64,000 nt of DNA from assembly GCA_017847885.1 (NCBI GenBank), contig JAGAUA010000020.1, positions 62,001 to 126,000 on the forward strand. Direction: 5' to 3'. This DNA comes from Oscillospiraceae bacterium. GTDB taxonomy: Bacteria > Bacillota > Clostridia > Oscillospirales > Ruminococcaceae. How positions within the stretch are numbered: position 1 is the first letter of the stretch; each line of letters starts with the position of its first letter. Positions 14,614 through 23,929 of the stretch are shown here, piece by piece. A model generated the notes under the pieces. It was given only the letters and a program-made list of their open reading frames with translations, was not told where the DNA came from and searched no databases. A program made the position numbers and the translations under genes.

Positions 14614-15756
14614 TTACTTTGTTTTTGCAAGGGACTGATACCCCTCCTGCAAAACGTTCACAAGCAGGTCAATTTCGCCCATTGTTGTCGCACGGCTCAA
14701 AGACACCCGTATTGCCGAGTCCGCAAGCTTGTCGGGAACGCCTATTGCCGACAGCACCGAGCTGTGCGCCCCCTTTGAGCAGGCAGAGCCGCTTGAAACG
14801 TATATCTCCTTGCTTTCAAGGTAGTGCAGCATTATCTCCGAGCGTATGCCCCTTACCGAAAAATTGATTATGTAAGGCGAGCTGTTTTCGGTGGCGGAAT
14901 TTACCGTGATATATTCAAGCTTTGACAGCTTTTTCAGCAAATATGCGCGTATCTGCTCTGCGTTGCTGTAAGCAACGTTCATGTTGGGCATAAGCGAGCG
15001 TACCGCCGCGCCGAAGCCTGCGATAAGCGGCACAGACTCAGTTCCCGACCGCATACCCTTTTCCTGTCCGCCGCCCATAAGCAGCGGTGCAATGCGAATG
15101 CCCTTTCTGATGTACATTGCGCCCACGCCCTTTACGGCGTAGACCTTATGCCCCGAAACCACGATAACATCGGCAAAAAGCTCCGCCGACTTGATAGGCA
15201 GCTTCATAAAGCCTTGGACTGCGTCGCAGTGGGTGATACAATCGGGGAAGTTCCGCTTTACGTGGGAGAATATCCTGCGCACGGGCTGTATCGCCCCCGT
15301 TTCGTTGTTCACCATCATGCAGGAGACAAGGCAGGTGTTCTCGTCCACCGCGTCGATGAAGTCCTCCGCGGCAATTTCGCCGTTTCTCGACGGCTTTATG
15401 CGCACCACCTCAAAGCCCTCTTTTTCCTCCAGATACTTTATCGGCTCAGCCACCGAGGGGTGTTCAATCGCGGAAACCACTATCTTTTTTTTGCGCTTGC
15501 CGTAGTTTCTTGCCGCGCCGATGATAGCTGTATTGTTGCATTCCGTTGCACCCGAGGTAAAGGTTATGCACTGAGGGTCGCATACCAGCGCCGCGGCGAT
15601 GGATTTTCTTGCTTCCGTAAGGCGCTGCTCGGCAATAACGCCAAGCTTGTGCAGGGAGGACGGGTTGCCGTAGTCCTCCACCATACAGTCGAAAACCGCC
15701 GACACCGCAGGCTCGCAGGGGAGCGTTGTCGCCGCATTGTCAAGATAAACAGCCAT
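14614..15756 (-). CDS. Cysteine desulfurase (NifS/IscS type)
   Basis: 380-residue PLP enzyme that takes sulfur from cysteine, leaving alanine and a protein persulfide. PLP lysine is Lys204 in SGHKVYAVKG, the persulfide cysteine is Cys326 in SSGSACSKG, and IEHPSV holds the PLP-stacking His. The short loop around Cys326 and the partner gene thiI directly downstream (18 bases) match the NifZ-ThiI pairs of Gram-positive bacteria, so tRNA thiolation is its likely main job; a role in Fe-S assembly cannot be excluded. It has its own promoter at 15796-15824. Confidence 0.94.
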   Translation of the reverse strand: MAVYLDNAATTLPCEPAVSAVFDCMVEDYGNPSSLHKLGVIAEQRLTEARKSIAAALVCDPQCITFTSGATECNNTAIIGAARNYGKRKKKIVVSAIEHPSVAEPIKYLEEKEGFEVVRIKPSRNGEIAAEDFIDAVDENTCLVSCMMVNNETGAIQPVRRIFSHVKRNFPDCITHCDAVQGFMKLPIKSAELFADVIVVSGHKVYAVKGVGAMYIRKGIRIAPLLMGGGQEKGMRSGTESVPLIAGFGAAVRSLMPNMNVAYSNAEQIRAYLLKKLSKLEYITVNSATENSSPYIINFSVRGIRSEIMLHYLESKEIYVSSGSACSKGAHSSVLSAIGVPDKLADSAIRVSLSRATTMGEIDLLVNVLQEGYQSLAKTK

Positions 15757-15795
15757 TTATATCCAAACCTTTCTGATTAACAAATTACGAATTAC

Positions 15796-15824
15796 ATTAT
15801 ACAACAAATTTTTCGATTTGCCAA
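15796..15824 (-). promoter_or_regulatory. Sigma-70 promoter of the cysteine desulfurase-thiI operon
   Basis: Minus strand TTGGCA (15819-15824), 17-base spacer, TATAAT (15796-15801), 40 bases before the ATG. Confidence 0.8.
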
Positions 15825-15850
15825 GTGCAAAAGCAGTTATTCCTTCCACA

Positions 15851-15881
15851 AAAAAATCCGAACCTGTAAGATTCGGATTTT
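15851..15881 (-). terminator. Intrinsic terminator downstream of the addB-addA group
   Basis: On the minus strand AAAATCCGAA pairs with TTCGGATTTT around a 9-base loop, followed by a T-run (A-run at 15849-15856). It lies 14 bases after the stop of the small membrane protein. Confidence 0.88.
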
Positions 15882-15894
15882 CCGTCCATTTCTG

Positions 15895-16323
15895 TCATTC
15901 GGCAGCAGTTTCCGCAGGTGTATCCTGAACAGCCTTGCTTTTCAGCTTTGTCTGATATGCCTCGTTGTCAAACCAGGCGTCAAGCACCGACACGGATATG
16001 GAGTAACCCGTTTCCGTCTTGACATACTCCGTAATTTCGCCTGATGTGATGAGATTAACTATCTTTTCCGTGGGCAGGTTGAGGTACGCCCCCGCCTCGT
16101 CCTCGGTAAGATAGGTCTTGTTTGCAATATTCATCTCGGAGGGCACATTCACCGACTGGGTCGAAGCCATGTCCTTTTCGGACAGAGTTTTGTTCAGCTT
16201 TTTGATATTGCCGCCGATGTTAAGACCTGCAATAAGAATACATATACCGAGAAATACTGCTCCGATAAATGTAGTGTTGATACCCGAATGTTTTGTGTTC
16301 TGTGAACCTGTGCGGTTTGCCAT
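15895..16323 (-). CDS. Small membrane protein with a helix-turn-helix (excisionase-like) domain
   Basis: 142 residues, function unknown. A short polar start, one membrane segment (about 18-38), a charged linker, then residues 69-120 (YLTEDEAGAYLNLPTEKIVNLITSG) with the look of the small winged helix-turn-helix of excisionase/MerR-like proteins. The C-terminus is Ala/Glu/Thr-rich. A DNA-binding-type fold tied to the membrane is unusual; in other proteins this fold can be non-DNA-binding. The ATG at 16323 is preceded by AGGAGG, which overlaps the end of addA, so it is probably the last gene of the addB-addA operon. It could be a regulator or a cell-envelope protein. Confidence 0.82.
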   Translation of the reverse strand: MANRTGSQNTKHSGINTTFIGAVFLGICILIAGLNIGGNIKKLNKTLSEKDMASTQSVNVPSEMNIANKTYLTEDEAGAYLNLPTEKIVNLITSGEITEYVKTETGYSISVSVLDAWFDNEAYQTKLKSKAVQDTPAETAAE

Positions 16324-16337
16324 CTGAAATCCTCCTG

Positions 16338-19300
16338 TCAAATTACTTTTATCGCTTTGCCAAGGCTGAACGAGTAGAGATACGCCTCTTTGACCCGTTT
16401 GCCGAATATCCTGCCGAGAGCCGCAGCATAAAGCTTTAGCTGCAGATCATACCGCGCGGCAAGGACTTTTTCGCTGACATTGCGGTCGGTTTTGTAGTCC
16501 ACAAGCACGAGTTCGCTGTCCTCGTCAAACATACAGTCCGCAATGCCTTGAAGCATACTATTATCATTATACTCCATAAGGCGTTCATCGTCAAGAGCGG
16601 CATGGGATTTTTTGATCAAAAATTTCTGTTCACGCCGAACATCGTCGGATTTTCTGATGCGCATATACAAATCGGAGCGGAAAAATTCCTCAAGCTTTGG
16701 TATGTCCAGACTGTCCCGTTCCTCGGGGCTGATAAGACCGTACTCCGCAAGCCTTTCCGCCTCGGCACGGGGGTCGGCCTCCGCGGCGGCATAATCCGCA
16801 TACTGCATAAAGGTGTGCATTGCAGTACCCTTTTCCGCCGCCGTGAGAGCGCCGCGCTCCGTAACAAAGTCCGGTCGGCGCAGGTAAAGCTTCTCGTCAT
16901 CGCCGCTTTTGGAAATTTCGGTAACGGTTATCTTTGCGGACTTTTTCGTCAGCTCGTCGTCGTAATCAAAGCCGAAAACTTCCTTTAAACGGCGCACCTT
17001 ATCCTCGTCGGGGAGAGCGCTTTCCGTATCTTCGGCAGTAGCTTCCTCAGCTTGGGAGACCGCCGCCTTGACCACTCTGACCTTTGCACCGCTTTCCTTT
17101 ACGGGCAGGAATTCCCCGTCCCTGAACCATTCTCCGTCGGGGTGTACGAGCATTGCCATTGCAATCCATTCAAGCATTGAACCTGCTCCTGCCGCAATGT
17201 CGGGGGTTATCCCACCCGAAGCCATGATGTCCGAGCGCACCGAGTCGATGACTCTGCGCGTCTTTTCGCTGTCGGGAATCGTTATGAAAAGCTGCTCCCT
17301 TGCACGGGTCAGCGCAACGTAAAGCAGGCGCATTTCCTCGCTCTTTGCCTCCGCGCGGTTTATTTCCTTTATCACGTCTTGGGGGAACGAGTTGTATAGC
17401 TTCAGCTTTTCGCGCTCCTGTATCCTAAAGCCCACGCCGTACTCCGAATTTATCTGCATACGCCGCTTCAAGTCCTCCTCGTTGAACCGCTTTGACGTTC
17501 CGCAGAGGAACACAAAGGGATACTCCAGACCCTTTGATTTGTGTATGGTTTTCACCGCCACGGCGTTGTCGTTTGCGGAAGTTACCGATGCCCGTCTGAA
17601 ATCGCCGTTGCGCCTTATTATCATGTCGATGTACCGCACAAAGCCCGACAAGCCGCCGCCCGAATTTTTCTCATAGCTTTCCGCAACGTCCAGCAGCAGC
17701 CTTAGATTTGCACGCTTGCGGCTGCCGTCTTCGTATACCTGAACTGCCGAGAGAAAGTCGGTGCTGTCGTAAATAGTGCGTATGAAACGTTCAAGCCGCT
17801 GTGAGGCAGCGCAGTACCGAAGCTTTTCAAACATCTGCATGAAACGTTCCAGCTTTGTGTATAAAGCCGTGTCGGGGGCAATATCCGTGCCGCCGTCGAG
17901 TATAAGCTTTACCGCCTTGAAAAGCTTGTCCTCACCTTGTTCCTTTGCGGCAACGGCAAGCTGTGCGGTATCCTCCGCCGTAAGCATGAACATGGGGGAC
18001 ATAAGCACCGAAACAAGGGGAATGTTCTGCATGGGATTGTCTATCACCGCCAGCAGGTTTGTCAGCACCGATATCTCCCGTGACTCCAGATACCCCTCAG
18101 GCTCCTCCGCGCACGCCCTTATACCGACCGCCGCAAGCTCGTCAACATAGGTCTCCGCCTGCTTGTTGCTCCGAAGAAGTATGCAGAAATCACGCGGCTC
18201 GCAGGGTCTTTCCGCGCCCCTGTCGTAAACCGTTTTTACCCCCAGCATGGACTTTATCTTCATTGCCGCGGCACGGGCTTCCTCGTTGAATATGCCCTCA
18301 TCGCTTTCCTGCGCGTCCGCCGACGGCACAACAAGTATCTCCGTCGTCCTGTCGCCGCTCGGGTAGGAAAGTCCCTGCACAAGCTTTTCCGACTCGGTGT
18401 AATCCACCTCGCCTGCGGTGCGGCTCATAAGATTTTCGAAAACAAAGTTTACAAAGCCGATAACGTCACCGCTGCTGCGGAAATTTCGGTTGAGCAGGAT
18501 AGCCGCGTTTGTGCCCGAGAAATCCGTGCCCGTGTACTGCTCCGACTTGTCCAAAGCGTCAAGGAAAAGCTTCGGGTTTGCAAGGCGGAAACGGTAAATG
18601 GACTGCTTTACATCGCCAACCGTGAAAAGGTTTGTGCCGCCCTTTTCGGCAGTACCGCCCTTGGAAAGCATCTTGAAAATCAAGTCCTGGTTGTTGTTTG
18701 CGTCCTGGAATTCGTCAATCATTATCACGCTGTAATACTCCGAAAGCTCGGCGGCAAGCCGCGTCCTGCGTATCTCACCGCTTTCGTCCTTGACCGTGAG
18801 AAGTCGTATCGCAAGCTGCTCCGCGTCGGAAAAGCCCAGAGCGTTTTTCTCCGCTTTGAGCTTTGAAAGCCTGTCGGAAAAGCAGCGTATGATATCGTAA
18901 ATTCCGCTTAAAATTTCGGCGTGCTTTTTGTAATCCGCGCATATTTCCTCAAACTTAAAAATGCTTGCAGCCGTTTTGTCAAGACCGTCCTTATACTTTT
19001 CACGGACTTTCTTGATTTTTTCGGATACGCTCTTTTCCTCGTCCGTCATACCGCGAGGAAAGCTTATCCTCGTTTTCGGCGGCTCGGGCTGAACGACACG
19101 GGTATCCCAATCATATCCGCTGCAGGAAAGATTTTTTATCATCAGCCTTATGCGGTCAGCCTCTGCCTCTATGGCATCGGAGGACTTTCCGCAAAGCCGT
19201 ATGTAAAGCCCCTGCGCATACTCCGCCTGACTTAGCAGCCTTTCGTATACCGCCGAAAGCCGCGCAAGATAAGCCGCCGCAAGAGGGGCGTTTTCGGGAG

Positions 19301-19913
19301 AAAATTCCGCGCCGTAATAAGCAATTTTTGACTCTATCCAATCGCCGTAATAGGGAATGGAAATCAGAAATTCGTATATGCTAAGAGCCGTTTCTTCAAG
19401 CTCCGTGTCGCCCCTCCGCGAGCCGCTGAAAAAGTCGCATAGCTGCTCCGTGCTTTCGGGCTGCTCGCCGTAAAACTGCTCAAAAGTGTCCTCCATGGCG
19501 CGGCGCATAAGTATTTTTTCCTCGGTATCGTCAAGGATACGAAAGCCTGCGGACACGTCAAGGGACTGGATATTCTCCCTTATCAAGTCAAAGCAGAAGG
19601 AATGTATCGTGGATATCTTTGCCGTGCGCAGAAGAGCCTGCTGCCTGCAAAGCCAGAGGTTGTCGGGCTCTCTTTCGATTTTTTCGGAAAGCGCCGCAGA
19701 AAGCCGCTGCTTCATCTGCTCCGCCGCGTCGTTGGTGAAGGTCACCACAACAAGCCTGTCCGCAGGTATCTTGTTCTCCGAGTCGGAAAGTATCCCCAAA
19801 AGCCTTTCCACCAAAACCGAGGTCTTGCCGCTTCCTGCCGCCGCGGAAACTATCACGCCCGTTCCTCTTGCGGTAATGGCGTCAAGCTGTTCCTTTGTCC
19901 AATTACTGCCCAT
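16338..19913 (-). CDS. addA: ATP-dependent helicase/nuclease subunit A
   Basis: 1191 residues. Subunit of AddAB, the Firmicute counterpart of RecBCD, which unwinds and trims double-strand breaks until a Chi site and then helps RecA loading. UvrD-type helicase motifs in order: Walker A AAGSGKT (about 25-31), DEFQDANNNQ, NFRSSGDVI, VKTIHKSKGLEYPFVF and LYVALTRAREQL. A RecB-family nuclease domain ends the protein (LVDYKTDRN, with GTAMHTFMQ before it). The start overlaps the end of addB by 11 bases, so the two are translationally coupled. Length is normal for AddA. Confidence 0.97.
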   Translation of the reverse strand: MGSNWTKEQLDAITARGTGVIVSAAAGSGKTSVLVERLLGILSDSENKIPADRLVVVTFTNDAAEQMKQRLSAALSEKIEREPDNLWLCRQQALLRTAKISTIHSFCFDLIRENIQSLDVSAGFRILDDTEEKILMRRAMEDTFEQFYGEQPESTEQLCDFFSGSRRGDTELEETALSIYEFLISIPYYGDWIESKIAYYGAEFSPENAPLAAAYLARLSAVYERLLSQAEYAQGLYIRLCGKSSDAIEAEADRIRLMIKNLSCSGYDWDTRVVQPEPPKTRISFPRGMTDEEKSVSEKIKKVREKYKDGLDKTAASIFKFEEICADYKKHAEILSGIYDIIRCFSDRLSKLKAEKNALGFSDAEQLAIRLLTVKDESGEIRRTRLAAELSEYYSVIMIDEFQDANNNQDLIFKMLSKGGTAEKGGTNLFTVGDVKQSIYRFRLANPKLFLDALDKSEQYTGTDFSGTNAAILLNRNFRSSGDVIGFVNFVFENLMSRTAGEVDYTESEKLVQGLSYPSGDRTTEILVVPSADAQESDEGIFNEEARAAAMKIKSMLGVKTVYDRGAERPCEPRDFCILLRSNKQAETYVDELAAVGIRACAEEPEGYLESREISVLTNLLAVIDNPMQNIPLVSVLMSPMFMLTAEDTAQLAVAAKEQGEDKLFKAVKLILDGGTDIAPDTALYTKLERFMQMFEKLRYCAASQRLERFIRTIYDSTDFLSAVQVYEDGSRKRANLRLLLDVAESYEKNSGGGLSGFVRYIDMIIRRNGDFRRASVTSANDNAVAVKTIHKSKGLEYPFVFLCGTSKRFNEEDLKRRMQINSEYGVGFRIQEREKLKLYNSFPQDVIKEINRAEAKSEEMRLLYVALTRAREQLFITIPDSEKTRRVIDSVRSDIMASGGITPDIAAGAGSMLEWIAMAMLVHPDGEWFRDGEFLPVKESGAKVRVVKAAVSQAEEATAEDTESALPDEDKVRRLKEVFGFDYDDELTKKSAKITVTEISKSGDDEKLYLRRPDFVTERGALTAAEKGTAMHTFMQYADYAAAEADPRAEAERLAEYGLISPEERDSLDIPKLEEFFRSDLYMRIRKSDDVRREQKFLIKKSHAALDDERLMEYNDNSMLQGIADCMFDEDSELVLVDYKTDRNVSEKVLAARYDLQLKLYAAALGRIFGKRVKEAYLYSFSLGKAIKVI

Positions 19914-22900
19914 TGCCTTCGTCCTCCTTTCCGTTCATTATCGCTTCTATCTGCTCTTTGGCGTTGTCGGCATATGCCCTTGCGCGCTTGGGGGGATAGT
20001 TTCCGCATACCGTTCGGTAGTCGCAGTATGCGCAGGGAAGCGCGCCGCTTCCGTCCATAAGGGGCACGGCTTCTATCTTTCCTTTCAGCAGACTTTCCGC
20101 CGTTTCTTCCAGCAGAGCATAGGAATACTTACGCAGATTTTCAAGCTGCTCTGCCGTGATAAGCTTTGAGTAGCTCGAATATCCGCCGCTCTTGTTTTTC
20201 TTTACGGGTATGAATACGCCGCCGCAGTCCGCCTCCATTGCACTTATTACAGCTTCGTCATACAGAACTGCGCCCTTCATCTTGTAGGTATCGTTCATGG
20301 CGTCGGCAATGTCACATTCGTCGGCGTTTCGCTCCAGACCCGAAGCCGCGTCCTTTGCAGGCATATACAGCACCCCCGAGGGTACAGCTTCGGTAAACCT
20401 GCCTTTTTTTCTTCCGTCCGTCAGCGCGAAAAGGTACAGAAGCATCTGCATATTCACGCCGTAGAGCAGGTCCTCATACTTGAAATCCTTGATGCCCGAT
20501 TTGTAGTCCACAACGCGGATATACGCCGTTCCGCCGTTTTGGTACAGGTCTATCCTGTCCACGGTGCCCTCGAAATAAACCGTAATTCCGCTTGGAGTAA
20601 CAAGCTTGAGGGGTGCCTCGTCGCCGTCCCGTCTTAGGGTGTACTCAAAGCCTGTCGGGACGAAACAGCTTTGTCTGAACTCGTCGCCTATCCTTTGGAG
20701 TATGTCGGTGAGGGTGTCGGAAAGCCGCGAGAACGCCGCTTTGTACCGCCTTGTCTTGCCGTAATCACCGCCCACCGCGTCGCTTTTGTAGTATGCGTCA
20801 AGGTGCTTTTTCACCTGCGCGTTTATCTCGCTGCGGCTCATTGAGGTGAATTCGTCCTTGCTTTTTTCGCGGAGTATCTCGCTCAGGCAGTAGTGTATAG
20901 CCGTGCCGCGAGAGGGACTGTCAAGCTCGATTTTTTCGGGGGGATAAAGGTGCAGACCCTTTTGGCAGTAGTACTTGAACGGGCATTTGCGGTAATCCTC
21001 AAAACGCGAGGCGGAAAGAGATATCGTCCTGCCGAAAAGCTTCCTGCCCGTTTCGGGAGAAAGCGAATGCTCGGAGAAGCTTTCCACATCGCGGAGATAA
21101 TCAAGCCGCGCCTTGTATTCGAGAATATCATTAAGCGCCGCAAAAAGGCTTGCCGAGTCGGTATCATTCCGCTTGTAGCTGCGGACGTACTGATAATACG
21201 CCGCGCCCGGGGTAGAGCAAAAGGACAGCAGACCGCGGCGGTCAAAGCTTGTTTCAACGTCCTCCCCGAACATTTCCGCCGCTTGTGAAATGATAAGGGA
21301 GGGATACAGCGCCTTGCCCGAAACATCGGAAAGGGCATATGTAAGATAAAGCCTTTCGGAAGCGGAGGATACCGTCTGATACGCCACAAAGCGCTCCTCG
21401 GCAAGCTTGTCCGCCGCGCCCCCCGAAAGGGATATCCCCGCGCTTTCGAGAGCAAGCCTGTCGCGGTCGCTGAGAAGTCCCGCAGGCTTTGCCGCATATG
21501 GGAAAAGCCCCTCGTTCACACCGATAACAAACACCGCCTTCGGCTCGGAAAGCCGCGCCGTGTGCGCCGCCGCAAACTGCACGCAGTCGAGGGTCTGTGG
21601 CGGAGAGGACAGCTTCAGCCGCGATACCGCCGAGGAAAAAAGCTCTGCAAATTCATCAAGCTTCACGGGAGTATCCGCCAGCACCTTGTTAAGCGTTTCA
21701 AGCAGACCGCAAAGAAGCTCCCAAAGCTGCTTTACCTCTCTCACCGCCGCCAGAGCAGCCGCGTCGTCGGTCTTGCAGTTATCGTACATTTCGCATAGAT
21801 TTTCCGTCAGTCCAACGTCCTCAAACAGCTCCATTAGCGCCCTGCAAACGCCCTTGCCGTCCGTGTCCGCACACGCCTCCGCAAGCTTGAAAATCGGCTC
21901 TGTGACCTTAATTCTCACCTGCTCCGCGCCGGTATCCATGCTGTCGTAAATAAACGGCTCGCGCCAAAGCTCCCCCTCGATGCTCCACTTGTAGCAGTAG
22001 CTTTCTGCCGCAGCAATTTCGCTGTCGTCCAAGCCAAGCATACCCGTTTTCATGTACCGCAGCCAGTCCTCGGTGGGAGCATTTTTCTGCGCCGCAAGGG
22101 TGAGTGCGGTCTTTACAAAAATGAACAGCGCCTTGTGTGCGGCGGTGCGGCTCTCATCGGTGTAAAAGGGTATGCCGTACCGCTCAAAGGCGCTTTCCAT
22201 AACGGAAGAATACTGCTCCTTCTGCCTTGAAAGCACGGCGATGTCGCGGTAGTGAAAGCCTTCCTCCATAACCAGCCTGCGTATCTCGGAGCATACAAAG
22301 TCGCCCTCGCCGTAGCTGTCCTCGGAGCGGTATACCTTAACGGCGCGGCAATCCCCGTCAAATTTTCCGCGGACGTACCGAAGAACGTTGCCGCTGAAAA
22401 ATGCAAGCTCGGGTGCATGAAAACGCACCGTACCCGTGAGAAAATCATTCTTCACGGGAATTTTATGTTCGTATGCCGCCGCTTTCAGCTTGTTCAGGGT
22501 CTTGTTCACCGTCTCGAAAACCGAATATTCTCTCGGCTCGCGTTCGCCTGCCGTAAGGCATACTGTCACGTTTTCGCTGTCCGCGATCATCGCCTCCAGC
22601 ATATTCACCTCGTCTGCAGTAAAGCTTTTGAACGCGTCGATGAACACGGTCTTGCCCTTGAAATAGCCATGCTCCGCCGCGCGCCTTGCCGCCTCGGAAA
22701 TATCCCCCTCGCCGTCCTTGTAGCCGCTTTCCGCAAGCATACGGCTGTACTCCGAATAGATAAGCCCGATGTCGGAAGCCTTGTCCCGTATGCTCTCGTC
22801 AAGACCCTTTGCGCAGTCGGTAAGCTGTTCGGGAGTAACGCCGCTTAGGGTCAGCTCCTTTACTATGTCAAGACCGCTGTCAACAAAGGAGACCGACTTT

Positions 22901-23235
22901 GCCTGCCTGTCGTAGAAGCAAAGCCCCTCACGTTCCGAAAGAGCCCTCAATGTGCGGAACATCAGCACGTTTTTCACCACATCGTCCGCATACCTGCCCT
23001 TTAAGCCGCCGTGTTTTATGAAAATATCCTTTGAAACTCGCGCAAAGGAAAGCACGCTTACGCGGTTGAAAAGCTCTGTGCCGAGACGGTCGTAAAGCTT
23101 TGCGTCAAACTCAAAGGAAAACTGGTCGGGAATTATAACAAGCACGTCCCTGCCTGCCTTTGCCGCCGCTTCGATGCGGTCCATCATCTCGCAGGATTTT
23201 CCGCTTCCTGCGCCGCCCGTTATAAAGTTAAGCAT
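19903..23235 (-). CDS. addB: ATP-dependent helicase-like/nuclease subunit B
   Basis: 1110 residues, second AddAB subunit. The N-terminus has Walker A GGAGSGKS; the rest of the helicase fold is degenerate as usual and is thought to read Chi. The C-terminal RecB-family nuclease has VVDYKSG. Fe-S ligands are all present: one Cys in YRKCPFKYY and the triad C-x2-C-x5-C in LPCAYCDYRTVC. The start is the ATG at 23235, where the nearest ribosome site (GAAAGGAGG) is separated by a hairpin. No standard promoter is visible in the 130 bases upstream, which carry two repeat units. Confidence 0.96.
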   Translation of the reverse strand: MLNFITGGAGSGKSCEMMDRIEAAAKAGRDVLVIIPDQFSFEFDAKLYDRLGTELFNRVSVLSFARVSKDIFIKHGGLKGRYADDVVKNVLMFRTLRALSEREGLCFYDRQAKSVSFVDSGLDIVKELTLSGVTPEQLTDCAKGLDESIRDKASDIGLIYSEYSRMLAESGYKDGEGDISEAARRAAEHGYFKGKTVFIDAFKSFTADEVNMLEAMIADSENVTVCLTAGEREPREYSVFETVNKTLNKLKAAAYEHKIPVKNDFLTGTVRFHAPELAFFSGNVLRYVRGKFDGDCRAVKVYRSEDSYGEGDFVCSEIRRLVMEEGFHYRDIAVLSRQKEQYSSVMESAFERYGIPFYTDESRTAAHKALFIFVKTALTLAAQKNAPTEDWLRYMKTGMLGLDDSEIAAAESYCYKWSIEGELWREPFIYDSMDTGAEQVRIKVTEPIFKLAEACADTDGKGVCRALMELFEDVGLTENLCEMYDNCKTDDAAALAAVREVKQLWELLCGLLETLNKVLADTPVKLDEFAELFSSAVSRLKLSSPPQTLDCVQFAAAHTARLSEPKAVFVIGVNEGLFPYAAKPAGLLSDRDRLALESAGISLSGGAADKLAEERFVAYQTVSSASERLYLTYALSDVSGKALYPSLIISQAAEMFGEDVETSFDRRGLLSFCSTPGAAYYQYVRSYKRNDTDSASLFAALNDILEYKARLDYLRDVESFSEHSLSPETGRKLFGRTISLSASRFEDYRKCPFKYYCQKGLHLYPPEKIELDSPSRGTAIHYCLSEILREKSKDEFTSMSRSEINAQVKKHLDAYYKSDAVGGDYGKTRRYKAAFSRLSDTLTDILQRIGDEFRQSCFVPTGFEYTLRRDGDEAPLKLVTPSGITVYFEGTVDRIDLYQNGGTAYIRVVDYKSGIKDFKYEDLLYGVNMQMLLYLFALTDGRKKGRFTEAVPSGVLYMPAKDAASGLERNADECDIADAMNDTYKMKGAVLYDEAVISAMEADCGGVFIPVKKNKSGGYSSYSKLITAEQLENLRKYSYALLEETAESLLKGKIEAVPLMDGSGALPCAYCDYRTVCGNYPPKRARAYADNAKEQIEAIMNGKEDEGNGQ

Positions 23236-23244
23236 TTTACGGTA

Positions 23245-23275
23245 ATGCTTCCGTTGGGAAGCATGTCCTCCTTTC
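23245..23275 (-). promoter_or_regulatory. Shine-Dalgarno separated from start by a hairpin (addB)
   Basis: Minus strand: GAAAGGAGG (23275-23267), 2 bases, perfect 8-bp stem ATGCTTCC/GGAAGCAT with a 4-base loop (23264-23245), 9 bases, then ATG at 23235. An ATG at the foot of the stem is out of frame and stops within a few codons. Linear spacing of 31 is far too long for initiation, while folding brings the start to 11 bases. Confidence 0.68.
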
Positions 23276-23291
23276 GGGGTTTTGGTTTTAA

Positions 23292-23355
23292 CGGGCGGCT
23301 GGTAGCTGCCCCTACAATGAAATGATGTTTTGTAGGGGCGGATATTATCCGCCCG
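23292..23355. repeat. Dispersed GGGCGG hairpin repeat, outward pair
   Basis: Two units between the glycosylase and addB: CGGGCGGCTGG...CCCCTACA at 23292-23316 and TGTAGGGGCGG...CCGCCCG at 23331-23355, with a 14-base spacer. Each is a small hairpin. Compared with 13325-13393 the two units are in swapped order, so TGTAG ends face each other here. Could act as terminators of both neighbours. Confidence 0.85.
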
Positions 23356-23366
23356 TTGTTAAAAAA

Positions 23367-23903
23367 TTACTTTTCAGACTTTTTTTGCTTACGGTTTTTG
23401 TCGGCAAAACGCCAAAGTATGTCCCTGTATTCGGGTGTGGCATAGTTTATCCCAACGCGGGGCAGAGTCTCTATCTCGGGGCGGAAGCCGTCGTCCGCAG
23501 CGTATATCCTCGGGTTTCCGCAAAGCGGCTCACCGTTGAAGCTTTTGTCTATGCCAAGCCTTTTCGTCAGCTTTGCAGGACCGTCGTAAACCTCGCAGGC
23601 ACGGAAAAGCACACCTTGAGGCTGCCCCTCTTCCCCCGTAATAACGTTCATCAGCCAGTGCATCCCATAGCAAAGATAAACATAGATGATACCCGATTTT
23701 CCGTATAACAGCTCTGTCCGCGGAGTCCTGCCCTTGCAGGCGTGGCAGGCGGTATCCTCCTCGCCGCGGTAAGCCTCCGTCTCGGTTATCCGCAGCACGG
23801 TCTCGCTTCCGTCCTCATTTATACGCACAAGAAGCTTTCCCACCAGATCGGGGGCGACCTCAAGGCAGTCGCGGTGAAAGAAATCCTCACCAAGTTTGAT
23901 CAT
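23367..23903 (-). CDS. DNA-3-methyladenine glycosylase (AAG/MPG family)
   Basis: 178 residues, cytosolic; removes alkylated purines such as 3-methyladenine from DNA to start base excision repair. The family core is ITETEAYRGEEDTACHA, with the catalytic Glu and DNA-intercalating Tyr in the expected region, then GIIYVYLCYGMHWLMNV and the closing RVGINYA. Slightly shorter than the usual 190-210 residues but complete. The start (GAAAGGA before ATG) lies 26 bases after the ABC permease gene, so it is probably co-transcribed with that operon, though a link in function is not obvious. Confidence 0.93.
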   Translation of the reverse strand: MIKLGEDFFHRDCLEVAPDLVGKLLVRINEDGSETVLRITETEAYRGEEDTACHACKGRTPRTELLYGKSGIIYVYLCYGMHWLMNVITGEEGQPQGVLFRACEVYDGPAKLTKRLGIDKSFNGEPLCGNPRIYAADDGFRPEIETLPRVGINYATPEYRDILWRFADKNRKQKKSEK

Positions 23904-23929
23904 TCTTATTATCCTTTCAAAATTTACTT

